Source: an uncultured Spirochaetaceae bacterium (GTDB taxonomy: Bacteria; Spirochaetota; Spirochaetia; Sphaerochaetales; Sphaerochaetaceae). From it: a DNA stretch of 64,000 nt. The stretch spans positions 1 to 64,000 of the forward strand of contig CALXLD010000022.1 in assembly GCA_944389105.1 (NCBI GenBank), given 5' to 3'. Positions 52,745 through 62,153 of the stretch are shown here, in pieces. Made by a program: the position numbers and the translations under genes. The notes beneath the pieces were generated by a model, which saw only the letters and a list, made by a program, of their open reading frames with translations, was not told the DNA's origin and ran no database searches. The first letter of the stretch is position 1. The number at the start of each line of letters is the position of its first letter.

Positions 52745-54306
52745 CAGAATACCTCCAGAGCCTTCTGCTCTACAGCAAGACCACGTCTGAATTTCTCAAG
52801 ATAGCGGTTATAACCATCAACATCTTCTTTTACAGGTTCCGAAATCTCCATTCTGGAATCTTTGAACACATCATCAAGATAAGCAGAGAGGGATTTATCA
52901 GAACCGATATATGAAGCAAGAAGCGCAGCTCCCCAGGCTCCTCCTTCTCCTGCGGTTTCCATAACAGCCGACTTAACACCTGTAACAGACGAGAGTATTC
53001 TGAGCCCAGCATCGCTTGTCTTGAAAAAACCGCCGTGTCCAATCAGCAGTTCAGCCTTTACACCCTCTTCATCTGAAAGGATATCCAGACCTATACGCAT
53101 CGATGAAAGAGATGAATACAGCAGAGAACGCATAAAGTCAGAAACGCAAAGAGGCTTGTCAGGGTCACGCATGACCATTGGAACACCTTTTTCAAGACCA
53201 ACGATATGCTCTCCGGAGATAAAGCTATAGCTGAGCACACCTCCAGCATCCTTTTCCGCTTTGAATATTGATCTGAGAAGAGTGTCATAGAGCTCCCCTT
53301 TGCTGACACTGGCTCCCATCATCTTCAGCACCTCTGCAAAAAGTCCGATCCAGGCGTCATAGTCTCCTGTACAGTTATTGCTGTGAGCCATTGCCCCTGG
53401 ATATCCATCAGGAGTTGAAACAACGTCAATTACGCTATATGCCCTGGAAAGCGGCTTATCAAGGATTATGGTCGCAAACGCACTTGTTCCTGCAGAAACA
53501 TTACCAGTAAGAGGCTTAACGGTATTCGTTGCAGCCATACCAGTCTCAGCATCGCCCTCCGGAGGGCAGAATGGCACACCAGGCTCCAAAGTTCCGCTCT
53601 CATCAAGAAGCTTTACGCCATCAGCTGTAAGCCTGCCAGCCATCTCTCCTGCCACCATGACTTCAGGGAAAAGCGGGAGAACATCACACCCATATGCTTC
53701 CCTGAACTTCTCTGCCGCCGCTGAAGAGAATTTCCTTTTTCCGAAATCTATAGGGAACATGCCAGAAGCATCACCGATGCCTATTGCATTAACCCCTGTA
53801 AGAAGGAAGTGGACATAAGATGCAAGCGTGAATACATGCTTAATATCAGGAAGGTAGCTCTTCTTCTCTTTTATATCCTTCAGCAGATGGCTTATGGTCC
53901 AGCGCTGCGGTATAGGATAAGAGAAGAGTTCCGTAAGCTCTTCTGACTCAGCTGCTGTAATTGTGTTGCGCCACGTTCTGAAAGGAGAAAGAAAAGCATA
54001 ATCCGCATCACACTCAATGCAGCCATGCATCATTGCTGATATACCTATTGCCTTCAGCTTCTCAATCCCTATCCCATACTTTTCTTCTGCATCTCTGCGT
54101 AAATCTGAATAAACTCCTTTAAGACCAGAAAGAATATCATCATTGCTGTAAGTCCAGATGCCTTCCTCGAACCTGTTCTCCCAGTCATAGGATCCCTGAG
54201 CAATCGGCTTGCAGCCTGCATCTATCAGCACAGCTTTGATTCTTGTAGAACCGAATTCAATTCCTAAAGCAGCTTCTCCTTTTCTAATGCACTCCGCTTC
54301 CTTCAT
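52744..54306 (-). CDS. FGGY-family carbohydrate kinase, probable L-ribulokinase
   Basis: 520 aa from ATG 54306 (AAGGAGG upstream). FGGY/hexokinase-fold: phosphate 1 loop [31 protein letters not shown] (phosphate 2) and [15 protein letters not shown] (adenosine loop). Position between an AraA/FucI-like isomerase and AraD makes L-ribulose the most likely substrate. It differs from classical AraB (no VDFGTESGR start), so it belongs to another FGGY branch. Confidence 0.85.
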   Translation of the reverse strand: MKEAECIRKGEAALGIEFGSTRIKAVLIDAGCKPIAQGSYDWENRFEEGIWTYSNDDILSGLKGVYSDLRRDAEEKYGIGIEKLKAIGISAMMHGCIECDADYAFLSPFRTWRNTITAAESEELTELFSYPIPQRWTISHLLKDIKEKKSYLPDIKHVFTLASYVHFLLTGVNAIGIGDASGMFPIDFGKRKFSSAAAEKFREAYGCDVLPLFPEVMVAGEMAGRLTADGVKLLDESGTLEPGVPFCPPEGDAETGMAATNTVKPLTGNVSAGTSAFATIILDKPLSRAYSVIDVVSTPDGYPGAMAHSNNCTGDYDAWIGLFAEVLKMMGASVSKGELYDTLLRSIFKAEKDAGGVLSYSFISGEHIVGLEKGVPMVMRDPDKPLCVSDFMRSLLYSSLSSMRIGLDILSDEEGVKAELLIGHGGFFKTSDAGLRILSSVTGVKSAVMETAGEGGAWGAALLASYIGSDKSLSAYLDDVFKDSRMEISEPVKEDVDGYNRYLEKFRRGLAVEQKALEVF

Positions 54307-54317
54307 ACATTCCTCCT

Positions 54318-55799
54318 TCAGAATGGGCATTCATCGCTATAAAGCATGGATTTGGGCTGGTTGAAAGAAATGTCCTTGATTCCAAGATAAGAAAGTACAG
54401 CATACAGAGCTCTTCCAACGTGTCCAAAAGCTACAGCACCATGATGCGGGTAATGCTTTGCTATAAGCACATGGCGGTAGAACCGGCCCATTTCATGTAT
54501 TGCGAAAATACCAATTCCTCCAAAAGAGCGCGTTGCGACAGGAAGTATTTCCCCCTCAGCTACATATGCCTGAAGTGATGTGTCAGCATTGCTCTGAAGC
54601 CGGAAGAAAGTAATCTCACCTGGAGCGATATCACCCTCAAGAGTACCTCTTGTAAAATCAGGGGTCCTGCCATCTTCAAGTATTCTGTTCTGTATCAGCT
54701 GATACTTGACTGCACCACCGGAAAGACGGCAGAAAGGAGTATTGCCGCAATGGAAGCCCATGAAAGTATCCTGGAGCGTATAATCATATTTCCCCTTGAT
54801 TTCGCTCTCATACATATCCTTAGGAACAGTATTGTTTATATCCAGAAGCGTTACAGGAGCTCCCGTAATACATGTCCCGATAAACTCAGAAAGAGCTCCG
54901 TAGATATCAACTTCACACGCTACAGGAATTCCTTTTGATGCAAGACGGCTATTCACATAGCATGGTTCGAAACCGAATTCCTTAGGAAAAGCCGGCCAGC
55001 ATTTATCCGCGAAGACCACATACTTCCTGGCACCTCTGTGATTCTCTGCCCAATCAAGAAGCGTAAGCTCAAACTGCGCCATCCTAGGAAGAAGATCAGG
55101 GTAAGCATTTCCGGAACCCAGCTCATCAGCCATATCCTTTACGACTTCTTCTATTCTTGGGTCCCCTGCATGCTCGCGGTAAGAGACAAGAAGATCAAGT
55201 TCGCTATTTTCCTCAATCTCCACACCAATGTCATACAGTCCTTTTATAGGAGCGTTGCATGCAAAGAAATCCTGTGGGCGTGGTCCGAATGTAATGAGCT
55301 TAAGTCCTCTTATTCCGATTATTGCCCTTGCAACAGGAACGAACTCTGCTATCATCCTGGCACAATCCGCAGCATCTCCTACCGGATACTCCGGTATATA
55401 AGCTGCAATCTTTCTCAGGCCGAGATTGTATGAGCAGTTAAGCATTCCGCAATATGCATCACCTCTTCCGTTGATAAGATTATCACCATGCTCTTCTGCA
55501 GCTGCCACATACATAACGGGGCCATCAAATGCCTTTGCAATTATTGTCTCTGGTGTTTCCGGCCCGAAGTTTCCAAGGAATACAACCAGAGCCGTGCATC
55601 CTGCATCCTTCACCTCATCTGCAGCCTGCATCGCATCTTTCTCATTCTCTGCAATCGTCGGTGCAAGAAACACATCAAGACCAATCTTCTTACACTCCTC
55701 TACTACTTTCCTGCTTCTTCCATCTGATACGGAAATCGGGAAGCAATCACGGCTTACAGCAATCATTCCAAGTCTAACTTCAGGGATATTTGAAAACAT
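54318..55799 (-). CDS. L-arabinose/L-fucose isomerase-family protein
   Basis: 493 aa. Pattern of the FucI/AraA superfamily: GMIAVSRDCFPISVS start, FLGNFGPETPE, CWPAFPKEFGFEPCYVNSRL, GIPVACEVDIYGALS (metal-ligand Glu/Asp region) and a C-terminal HHGAVAFGHVGRALY. It is closer in style to FucI than to classical AraA. Given AraD and the kinase in the same operon, L-arabinose to L-ribulose is the likeliest reaction. First gene of the operon, AAGGAGG upstream. Confidence 0.83.
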   Translation of the reverse strand: MFSNIPEVRLGMIAVSRDCFPISVSDGRSRKVVEECKKIGLDVFLAPTIAENEKDAMQAADEVKDAGCTALVVFLGNFGPETPETIIAKAFDGPVMYVAAAEEHGDNLINGRGDAYCGMLNCSYNLGLRKIAAYIPEYPVGDAADCARMIAEFVPVARAIIGIRGLKLITFGPRPQDFFACNAPIKGLYDIGVEIEENSELDLLVSYREHAGDPRIEEVVKDMADELGSGNAYPDLLPRMAQFELTLLDWAENHRGARKYVVFADKCWPAFPKEFGFEPCYVNSRLASKGIPVACEVDIYGALSEFIGTCITGAPVTLLDINNTVPKDMYESEIKGKYDYTLQDTFMGFHCGNTPFCRLSGGAVKYQLIQNRILEDGRTPDFTRGTLEGDIAPGEITFFRLQSNADTSLQAYVAEGEILPVATRSFGGIGIFAIHEMGRFYRHVLIAKHYPHHGAVAFGHVGRALYAVLSYLGIKDISFNQPKSMLYSDECPF

Positions 55800-55812
55800 C
55801 CTTCCTCCTTAT

Positions 55813-55862
55813 GCGTGTACGTACACACAAAACTAGTATGAAGCACTTTAGAGGATAGTCAA
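55813..55862 (-). promoter_or_regulatory. Promoter and AraR-like operator of the arabinose operon
   Basis: Minus strand TTGACT (55862-55857), 16-bp spacer, CATACT (55840-55835). Immediately downstream lies the palindrome TGCGTGTACGTACACACA (55812-55829) with perfect core GTGTACGTACAC. Its TGTACGTACA core equals the Bacillus AraR operator core. Position just after the -10 suits repression. From 55870 to 56210 there is only AT-rich DNA without a gene. Confidence 0.7.
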
Positions 55863-56209
55863 GAAAATTTGATCATAAGAGTATTTAAACGATACGAACA
55901 AAAGAAGAATTCAGAAAAATGGATTTCCAGATCTGCATAAAGATTATTTTATCATAGCAAATATCTCCATAAACAATCAGGAAGGAGACTTTCATCACTT
56001 GTTTCCACAAAAGAATAATGATACAGCCACGCAATAAAACGGGAAACAGATACTGATTTTTAAAAATTTTTCACTTCCCATAAATTGTTTTATTTTTCCG
56101 GGCATCCAATGTATTTTCTTATTTATTGTCATCATCCAAATCTTTTGAAACACAATGCAACAATGCATTATTATTTAAAGTAATTTCATTGCTATAAAGC
56201 AATTGACAA

Positions 56210-56238
56210 ACAAATATAAAGTCCGTTAACTTGCCGTT
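56210..56238 (+). promoter_or_regulatory. Promoter of nucleoside-binding exported protein
   Basis: TTGACA near 56203-56208, a 17-bp spacer and TTAACT near 56226-56231. The -10 is weak. AAGGAGG lies eight bases before the ATG at 56253. Confidence 0.4.
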
Positions 56239-56252
56239 AAGGAGGCGCATTA

Positions 56253-57272
56253 ATGCATAGAATCATTATTGCAGCATTAATCATAGCATCAGCTCTTTCT
56301 CCGCTGATGGCAGAACCGGCAACAGTAGAGAATCCAGAGAAGATCGAAGTACTCATCCTTCCTAAGTTTGAGAATGGAGAGATGACAGGAGATTTTCCAG
56401 GAGAAGCACAGTACTACTATGACGCATACCTTGCAGGCGGTGAGGAATACGACATTGTCGGAGGATTCCCTGGACACAAGCTTTATGTAAAAGACGGTGT
56501 TGCACTTTATGTCACTGGAATGGGCAAGGTAAATGCTTCAATGAGCACTACAGCTGTACTTCTCGATCCTCGCTTTGATTTCTCTGATGCCTACATTCTC
56601 AGCACGGGATGCGGCGGAACGGCTACAGAATACACAGTTATGGGCGATGTGTTCGTCATGTCTGCTTCCATCGACTATGATCTCGGCCATCACGCAGATT
56701 CAAGGGAAATGACAGCAGATTCCGAAACAACATGGTTCCATGATGCCTCTTATGATGATGCCTCCTATAAAATTCTCAACCAGGATCTCGTAAGCGCTGT
56801 ATATGACCTTGTAAAGGATACAGAGATCGTTACAACAGAAAAGACAAGAAACTTCATGGCTGCAGCCTTCCCTGGAGAAGAATGGGCAGTAAGGGATCCT
56901 CAGGTTCTTCTTGGAACTACTGTTACAGGTGATAACTACTGGAAAGGCATATACGATGAAGCAAATGCAAGGCTTATGACAGAAACATATGGAGCTCCTG
57001 ACCCATATGCAATGTCAGAGATGGAAGATAATGCTATTGCAGTTGCACTCGACAGACTCGGCATGCTTGATCGCTATATTATCATCAGGGACTCCGTGAA
57101 TATGGATGTATTCATGAATGGAGCTAATCCTGAGTACCTCTGGGCAGGAGTTGAGGATTCCCTCGCCTCCGAAGATAGCGTTGAAGCTGCTGACATATTC
57201 GCAACAGCTATGGAGAACAACTTCAAGGTAGGCAGCATCGTCGTCGATGCAATTCTTGACGGTACGCTCTGA
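56253..57272 (+). CDS. Exported purine nucleoside permease (NUP)-family protein
   Basis: 339 aa. Signal peptide MHRIIIAALIIASALSPLMA. The mature part is NUP family (PNP-like fold): VLILPKFENGEMTGDFPGEAQ, YVTGMGKVNASMSTTAVL, STGCGGTATEYTVMGDVFV and DSVNMDVFMNG. Family members bind or cleave nucleosides outside the cytoplasm, here feeding the salvage enzymes. Monocistronic, terminator follows. Confidence 0.88.
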   Translation: MHRIIIAALIIASALSPLMAEPATVENPEKIEVLILPKFENGEMTGDFPGEAQYYYDAYLAGGEEYDIVGGFPGHKLYVKDGVALYVTGMGKVNASMSTTAVLLDPRFDFSDAYILSTGCGGTATEYTVMGDVFVMSASIDYDLGHHADSREMTADSETTWFHDASYDDASYKILNQDLVSAVYDLVKDTEIVTTEKTRNFMAAAFPGEEWAVRDPQVLLGTTVTGDNYWKGIYDEANARLMTETYGAPDPYAMSEMEDNAIAVALDRLGMLDRYIIIRDSVNMDVFMNGANPEYLWAGVEDSLASEDSVEAADIFATAMENNFKVGSIVVDAILDGTL

Positions 57273-57287
57273 TAGCAGACAGCTATA

Positions 57288-57315
57288 AATGGGCTTCTCG
57301 CCGGAAGCCCATTTT
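57288..57315 (+). terminator. Terminator after NUP gene
   Basis: ATGGGCTTC (57289-57297) pairs with GAAGCCCAT (57304-57312), followed by TTTT. It also faces the convergent SPFH gene. Confidence 0.75.
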
Positions 57316-57319
57316 CCAG

Positions 57320-58240
57320 TTATTTTAGTATATCTTTTATTCCGCCCAAAGAGGAAAGGACAGCACTGGCTTCATAAGGCATATACACCACCTTGTTATC
57401 CTTTCCAGATACCATTTCCTGAAGGGCATCTATATATTTCACAGCTATAAGATACTTTGAATATGCATCGGCATCCCCGCCCATTGCAGCCTTTATTTTC
57501 TCAAGAGCCTCTGCTTCTGCCTCCGCTCTCAGCTTGGTGGCCTGAGCCTCTCCGTCGGCTTTCTTTATCTCCGCTTCCTGCATACCTTCTGCCTGCAATA
57601 TCCTAGCCTGCTTCTCTCCTTCAGCAATAAGAATCGTTGCCCTCTTCTCCCTTTCGGCCTTCATCTGCCTTTCCATCTCTTCCTGAATGGATACAGGAGG
57701 TGTTATGTCTTTAAGCTCTACCCTATTTACCTTCACTCCCCATTTATTTGTCGCTTCATCAAGTATCAGGGCAAGTTTGGAGTTTATGGTATCGCGGCTT
57801 GTAAGCGATTCATCAAGTTCCAGCTCACCAAGAACATTTCTCAGAGTAGTCTGGGTAAGCATTTCGATTGCTTTTGTAAGATTAGCTACTTCATACACGG
57901 CCTTAACAGGGTCTGTGATCTCAAAATACAGCAGTGCATCAATCTCAACGTTGACATTATCCTTGGTAATAACATTCTGCTTCGGATAGTCATATACCTG
58001 TTCCCTTAAATCGATCCAGACCGTTTTCCTCTTTCCGTCAGAAGGCAGATCCCATGATATTGTCCTTGGCTTATCAAAAACAGGAAGTATGAAGTTCAGT
58101 CCGCTCTGAAGCGTTTTATGATATCTGCCAAGGCGTTCTATTATCATAGTCATCCCCTGCGGGACGATCTTCAATCCTGATGCAATGATGATGACAACCG
58201 CAAGAAGCACTATCAATGACAATATAAGAATTTCCATCAT
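57320..58240 (-). CDS. SPFH/stomatin-like protein (QmcA-type)
   Basis: 306 aa. One N-terminal membrane helix (about 2-24), then an SPFH band-7 domain (IIERLGRYHKTLQSGLNFI, RDTINSKLALILDEATNKWG) and a charged coiled coil rich in Ala/Glu (AEGEKQARILQAEGMQEAE). It forms large membrane cages with NfeD partners. The start overlaps the nfeD end by 4 bp. Confidence 0.92.
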   Translation of the reverse strand: MMEILILSLIVLLAVVIIIASGLKIVPQGMTMIIERLGRYHKTLQSGLNFILPVFDKPRTISWDLPSDGKRKTVWIDLREQVYDYPKQNVITKDNVNVEIDALLYFEITDPVKAVYEVANLTKAIEMLTQTTLRNVLGELELDESLTSRDTINSKLALILDEATNKWGVKVNRVELKDITPPVSIQEEMERQMKAEREKRATILIAEGEKQARILQAEGMQEAEIKKADGEAQATKLRAEAEAEALEKIKAAMGGDADAYSKYLIAVKYIDALQEMVSGKDNKVVYMPYEASAVLSSLGGIKDILK

Positions 58241-58650
58241 TCCCCCTTTACGACAATCAATGTGTTTCCATCTATCCCGGTAATCCGGGCTTTCTCTCCT
58301 GCAGATATTCTGTCAGCTGATGAAACCTGCCATATTACTCCATCAATCTTCACTGTTCCCTTTCCAGTGGCATCCACCGGAGAAAGAATGGCGACAGTCC
58401 TACCTATCATAGCTTCTGCATTCGTATTCAGCTTCTTCCTGCTGCGTATGAGCACTGGACGAGCCAGGACGGTCATTAGCACAATTCCCAGAGCTCCAGC
58501 AAGAATCTGAACCGCAAAAGAAGATACAAAAAGAGAGACTATCACGGAAAACAGAAAACCTAACCCGATCATAAGCATATAAAAACCAGGAACGGGTATC
58601 TCAAGAATCATGAAAATAATAGATACAGAAAGCCAGATATACCATGCCAT
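58237..58650 (-). CDS. NfeD-like membrane protein
   Basis: 137 aa from ATG 58650, with membrane helices at about 4-26, 28-48 and 50-64 and a C-terminal OB-fold domain (MIGRTVAILSPVDATGKGTVKIDG, WQVSSADRISAGEKARITGI). It is the short NfeD form paired with stomatin-like proteins. TATAAT (58662-58657) lies exactly six bases before the ATG, so the mRNA should be leaderless. A longer TTG-started frame is not needed. Confidence 0.88.
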   Translation of the reverse strand: MAWYIWLSVSIIFMILEIPVPGFYMLMIGLGFLFSVIVSLFVSSFAVQILAGALGIVLMTVLARPVLIRSRKKLNTNAEAMIGRTVAILSPVDATGKGTVKIDGVIWQVSSADRISAGEKARITGIDGNTLIVVKGE

Positions 58651-58731
58651 GATATTATTATAGCCTTGTTTCTCATCAATTTGCTGACTATCAATCTCGT
58701 TTTTTATATACTGGGGCAAGGGAATAACAAC

Positions 58732-60150
58732 ATGAGAAAGACTAAGATAATATGCACGCTAGGACCAAGTGTGGACAATGATGAGATGATTAAGGCCCTG
58801 ATAGAGAACGGCATGGATGCTGCAAGGCTTAATTTCTCGCATGGAACACATGAAGAACACAAGAAGAGAATCGAAAGAATCAGGAAAGTTGCACACAAAA
58901 TGGGTGTGAATATACCTTTGATTCTTGATACAAAAGGTCCGGAAATAAGAACAAGAGAGTTTAAGAATGGTGCAGTGATACTCAAAGAGGGAACAGAATT
59001 CACACTCTCTGCAGATAAGAACAGAGAAGGTGACGAGACAGGAGTTTCGATTACATACCCATATCTTGCTGAGGACGTAGAAATCGGAACATCAGTTCTT
59101 ATCGATGATGGTCTCTGTTCATTGACTGTCACCGCCATAAATGGACCAGATGTAGTCTGCAGGGTGAACAACACCTCAAGGATCTCAAATCACAAATCAA
59201 TAAACATCCCTGGTGTTGATATAGACCAGCCATTCATCTCTGAATCGGACAGATCGGATCTCCTTTTCGGAATTGAAATGGATGTTGACTATGTATCAGC
59301 TTCTTTTGTCCGTACTGCAGATGATGTAAAGAAGATGAGGAAGCTTCTTAACGTCAACGGCGGAGAGAAGATCAAGATCATTGCAAAGATTGAATGCCGG
59401 AGCGGCATCGATAATCTTGATGAAATAATCAAAGTTGCTGACGGAATCATGGTAGCCCGTGGTGATATGGGTGTTGAAATTCCATTCAAGGAACTCCCTG
59501 TCATCCAGAAAATGATGATCGGAAAATGCACAAAAGCTGGAAAGATAGTTGTCACCGCAACACAGATGCTTGAATCAATGACAGAGCATTCAAGACCGAC
59601 AAGAGCAGAGGTTTCAGATGTTGCAAATGCAATTTTCGATGGAACAACCTGTACAATGCTCAGCGGAGAGACTGCAGCTGGAAAATATCCTATAGAAGCG
59701 GTAAAGACAATGTCTGAAATCGCCGAATATACCGAAAATACCATTGATTACCGCAAGCGTTATTTTGAAATCCAGGCAGAGAATGCTTCTCTCGATATCC
59801 CTGGAACAATATCAAGCGCTGCGGTTGAAGCCTCCTTTGCCCTGTCTGCGAAAGCTATCATCTGCATGACTGCAACAGGAAGAACGGGCTGGCTGACATC
59901 CTCTTTCAGGCCAGCATGCCCTGTGATTGTATGCGTTACTGATGAGAAAGCCGCAAGACAGCTTAGGCTTGCTTATGGCGTCACGCCGCTTCTTGCACCA
60001 TTTACAGATGATGTCGTAAAGATGAGGGACCAGTCGATTGAGCTTGCACTCAAATCCGGAGGAATCAAGGAAAATGACCTTGCAGTCATCATATCTGGCT
60101 CCATTCCTGGTTTCCGCTATGCTGATTCGATGCAGATATCAAGAATCTAA
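58732..60150 (+). CDS. pyk: Pyruvate kinase
   Basis: 472 aa from ATG 58732 (GGGA upstream, probable -10 TATACT). RKTKIICTLGPS start, MDAARLNFSHG, LDTKGPEIRT, the active-site MVARGDMGVEIPF and TATQMLESM signatures are present, with a normal C-terminal domain. It makes ATP and pyruvate from PEP; with PckG it sets the PEP branch point. Divergent from nfeD. Confidence 0.95.
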   Translation: MRKTKIICTLGPSVDNDEMIKALIENGMDAARLNFSHGTHEEHKKRIERIRKVAHKMGVNIPLILDTKGPEIRTREFKNGAVILKEGTEFTLSADKNREGDETGVSITYPYLAEDVEIGTSVLIDDGLCSLTVTAINGPDVVCRVNNTSRISNHKSINIPGVDIDQPFISESDRSDLLFGIEMDVDYVSASFVRTADDVKKMRKLLNVNGGEKIKIIAKIECRSGIDNLDEIIKVADGIMVARGDMGVEIPFKELPVIQKMMIGKCTKAGKIVVTATQMLESMTEHSRPTRAEVSDVANAIFDGTTCTMLSGETAAGKYPIEAVKTMSEIAEYTENTIDYRKRYFEIQAENASLDIPGTISSAAVEASFALSAKAIICMTATGRTGWLTSSFRPACPVIVCVTDEKAARQLRLAYGVTPLLAPFTDDVVKMRDQSIELALKSGGIKENDLAVIISGSIPGFRYADSMQISRI

Positions 60151-60225
60151 AGAGCTACATCTATGATGGAATATGCCCTTCTGCACAATAGAACAGAGGG
60201 GTATTCTATTTTCAAGGAGAAAAGA

Positions 60226-61779
60226 ATGAAGGTTTTTGACACCCCCACTTTCCCAGAGAATGGAATCATCTATGAAGGTGATTACTATCTGAACATACCT
60301 TACCATCTGTATATCAGCAAAGAGGATCTGCCTGCAGGCCCTGTTTTTGATATCCGCGAATATGGAGCAACTACCGAAGCAGGCGTACTCTCAACAGAAG
60401 CTATACAGAAAGCATTAGATGCAGCAGAAGGAAAAAACGGCGTCGTCCTTGTATCAGGAGGAGCCTATACTTGCGGAACGCTTTCAATACACTCCGGGAC
60501 AACACTCTATATCGCACCGGATTCATCGATAAACGCTTCAAAGAATCTTTCATCATTTACTGATGCATTCATAAAAACGGTGGACTCTGAGAATGTGACG
60601 ATCTGCGGAGGCGGAAGAATCAATGCAAATGGCGAATACTTCGTATATCTGCCTCATGAAAGACCTCTTACAGCACCACTGGGATATACAAAGCTTCCAC
60701 CTGTGCTGACAGATCCGATGGGCTCACCTTCTGATACTTCCAGATTCAAGTACAGAGAGCGTATCAGATATGCGGAGGACAAATGGAAAGAAGGCAAAGA
60801 AAATATACAGCGGCCGATGTATACGCTCTGGATCCGTGGATCAAGGAATGTCGACATACACAACATTATCATACGGGATTCACTGGACTGGAGCCTTTCC
60901 GTTGACATGTCTGAAAATGTTAAAATAGAAAACATCATAATAGACAACAACAGGCATGTCGCAAACACTGATGGAATTGACATAATGTCATCAAAGCATG
61001 TTTCAGTAAAACATGTTTTTATCAGTACTGCCGATGATGGTCTCTGCGTAAAAGCTCCAATGGTCCAAGGTCATGACAGCATCAATGTAGCGGATGAGAA
61101 AATGCCTATGGGACCTGCAGAGGATATCACAATTGAAGATGCAACAGTAATTTCAGTAATGAACGCCTTCAAAATCGGTACAGAAACTTATTTTGATATA
61201 AAGAATGTCAGATGCCGCAACTGCACATTCATGCTTCCGGATATCTTTCCTGGAGGAGTTTCTGGCATCTCGATTGAATCTGCTGATGGTTCGCACATTT
61301 CCGATATCCAGCTTGAAAATATAACAATGAAGAATATCGCTGTGCCTGTTTTCATCTCCCTCTGCAGAAGGAACAAGTTCGGCTACCTTTCAGAAGAAGA
61401 TAGGAAGAAGCTTGAGAAAGGCGGTTCCGTAAGCAATATAACAATTGAGAATATCAAAGCGGAAGGAATGGAATCCAGCTGTATCATCACGGGATTCAAG
61501 GATGAAGAAGGATATACCGGGAAAGTAAAGAATATAACAATAAAGGATTTTTCCGCAGAATATCTGGACAACGAGGAACGGCTGGAAATACTTCCTGAAA
61601 TCAGGGAAAACATAAAGGACTACCCTGAATCAAATGCTCTTGGCGATATGCCATCATATGGTTTCTATATCCGTCATGCAGACAACGTTACACTGAAGAA
61701 CGTAAATGTAAAACCGAGAAGCATGAACACCAGGGAAATGATAGTCTCCGATGACGCTGATAATCTCACTATAATCTGA
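60226..61779 (+). CDS. GH28-family polygalacturonase-like glycosidase
   Basis: 517 aa from ATG 60226 with AAGGAG six bases upstream; no signal peptide. N-terminal beta domain then a right-handed beta-helix. Catalytic Asp residues are in VANTDGIDIMSS and STADDGLCVKA, the NTD and DD motifs of GH28; the GHG/RIK motifs are diverged (FKIGTE). A cytoplasmic exo-acting enzyme on galacturonides or related oligosaccharides is likely. It sits near the incomplete enzyme at 62154, possibly the same pathway. Confidence 0.87.
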   Translation: MKVFDTPTFPENGIIYEGDYYLNIPYHLYISKEDLPAGPVFDIREYGATTEAGVLSTEAIQKALDAAEGKNGVVLVSGGAYTCGTLSIHSGTTLYIAPDSSINASKNLSSFTDAFIKTVDSENVTICGGGRINANGEYFVYLPHERPLTAPLGYTKLPPVLTDPMGSPSDTSRFKYRERIRYAEDKWKEGKENIQRPMYTLWIRGSRNVDIHNIIIRDSLDWSLSVDMSENVKIENIIIDNNRHVANTDGIDIMSSKHVSVKHVFISTADDGLCVKAPMVQGHDSINVADEKMPMGPAEDITIEDATVISVMNAFKIGTETYFDIKNVRCRNCTFMLPDIFPGGVSGISIESADGSHISDIQLENITMKNIAVPVFISLCRRNKFGYLSEEDRKKLEKGGSVSNITIENIKAEGMESSCIITGFKDEEGYTGKVKNITIKDFSAEYLDNEERLEILPEIRENIKDYPESNALGDMPSYGFYIRHADNVTLKNVNVKPRSMNTREMIVSDDADNLTII

Positions 61780-61794
61780 CTTTCACTGCGATGC

Positions 61795-61818
61795 CGGAAG
61801 ATGGGAAACCATCTTCCG
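61795..61818 (+). terminator. Perfect hairpin after GH28 gene
   Basis: CGGAAGATGG (61795-61804) pairs with CCATCTTCCG (61809-61818) around a GAAA tetraloop. No T-tract follows, so it may be an mRNA-stabilising hairpin rather than a true terminator. Confidence 0.5.
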
Positions 61819-61857
61819 CTATATCTGAATTACCGTTCGGGAAAATATCATAGGAAT

Positions 61858-62076
61858 ATGGAGATAACAAGAATTCTTACATCCCATGATATAGGAAAGA
61901 TTATAAGGGAAAAAAGAAAGGAACTTGGCTATACACAAGCTGAATTTGCAAAAAAAGTCGGAACCGGAACAAGGTTTATATCCGACCTTGAGAACGGCAA
62001 ACCAACAGTACAATTTGACAAGACAATCCACGTTCTCAGCATGGTTGCTGTAAATCTATATGCGAAGGAAAGATAA
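61858..62076 (+). CDS. Small HipB-like XRE regulator
   Basis: 72 aa from ATG 61858. Helix-turn-helix: IGKIIREKRKELGYTQAEFA then KKVGTGTRFISDLENGKPTV, the HipB pattern including the beta-lid-like VQFDKTIHVLSMVAVNL. No HipA kinase follows; the next gene is on the opposite strand, so it is an orphan regulator. TATCAT lies six bases before the ATG (leaderless pattern), although AGGA overlaps that gap. Confidence 0.82.
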   Translation: MEITRILTSHDIGKIIREKRKELGYTQAEFAKKVGTGTRFISDLENGKPTVQFDKTIHVLSMVAVNLYAKER

Positions 62077-62102
62077 TGGCCTTTCAAACATATTCTAAAA
62101 GA

Positions 62103-62138
62103 AAGAGAGCGGGCCTTCCATTTCTAGCCTGCTCTCTT
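62103..62138. terminator. Bidirectional terminator
   Basis: AAGAGAGC (62103-62110) pairs with GCTCTCTT (62131-62138). It lies between convergent genes; a TTTCTTTTAG tail follows on the minus strand. Confidence 0.6.
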
Positions 62139-62153
62139 AAATACTATGATTTT

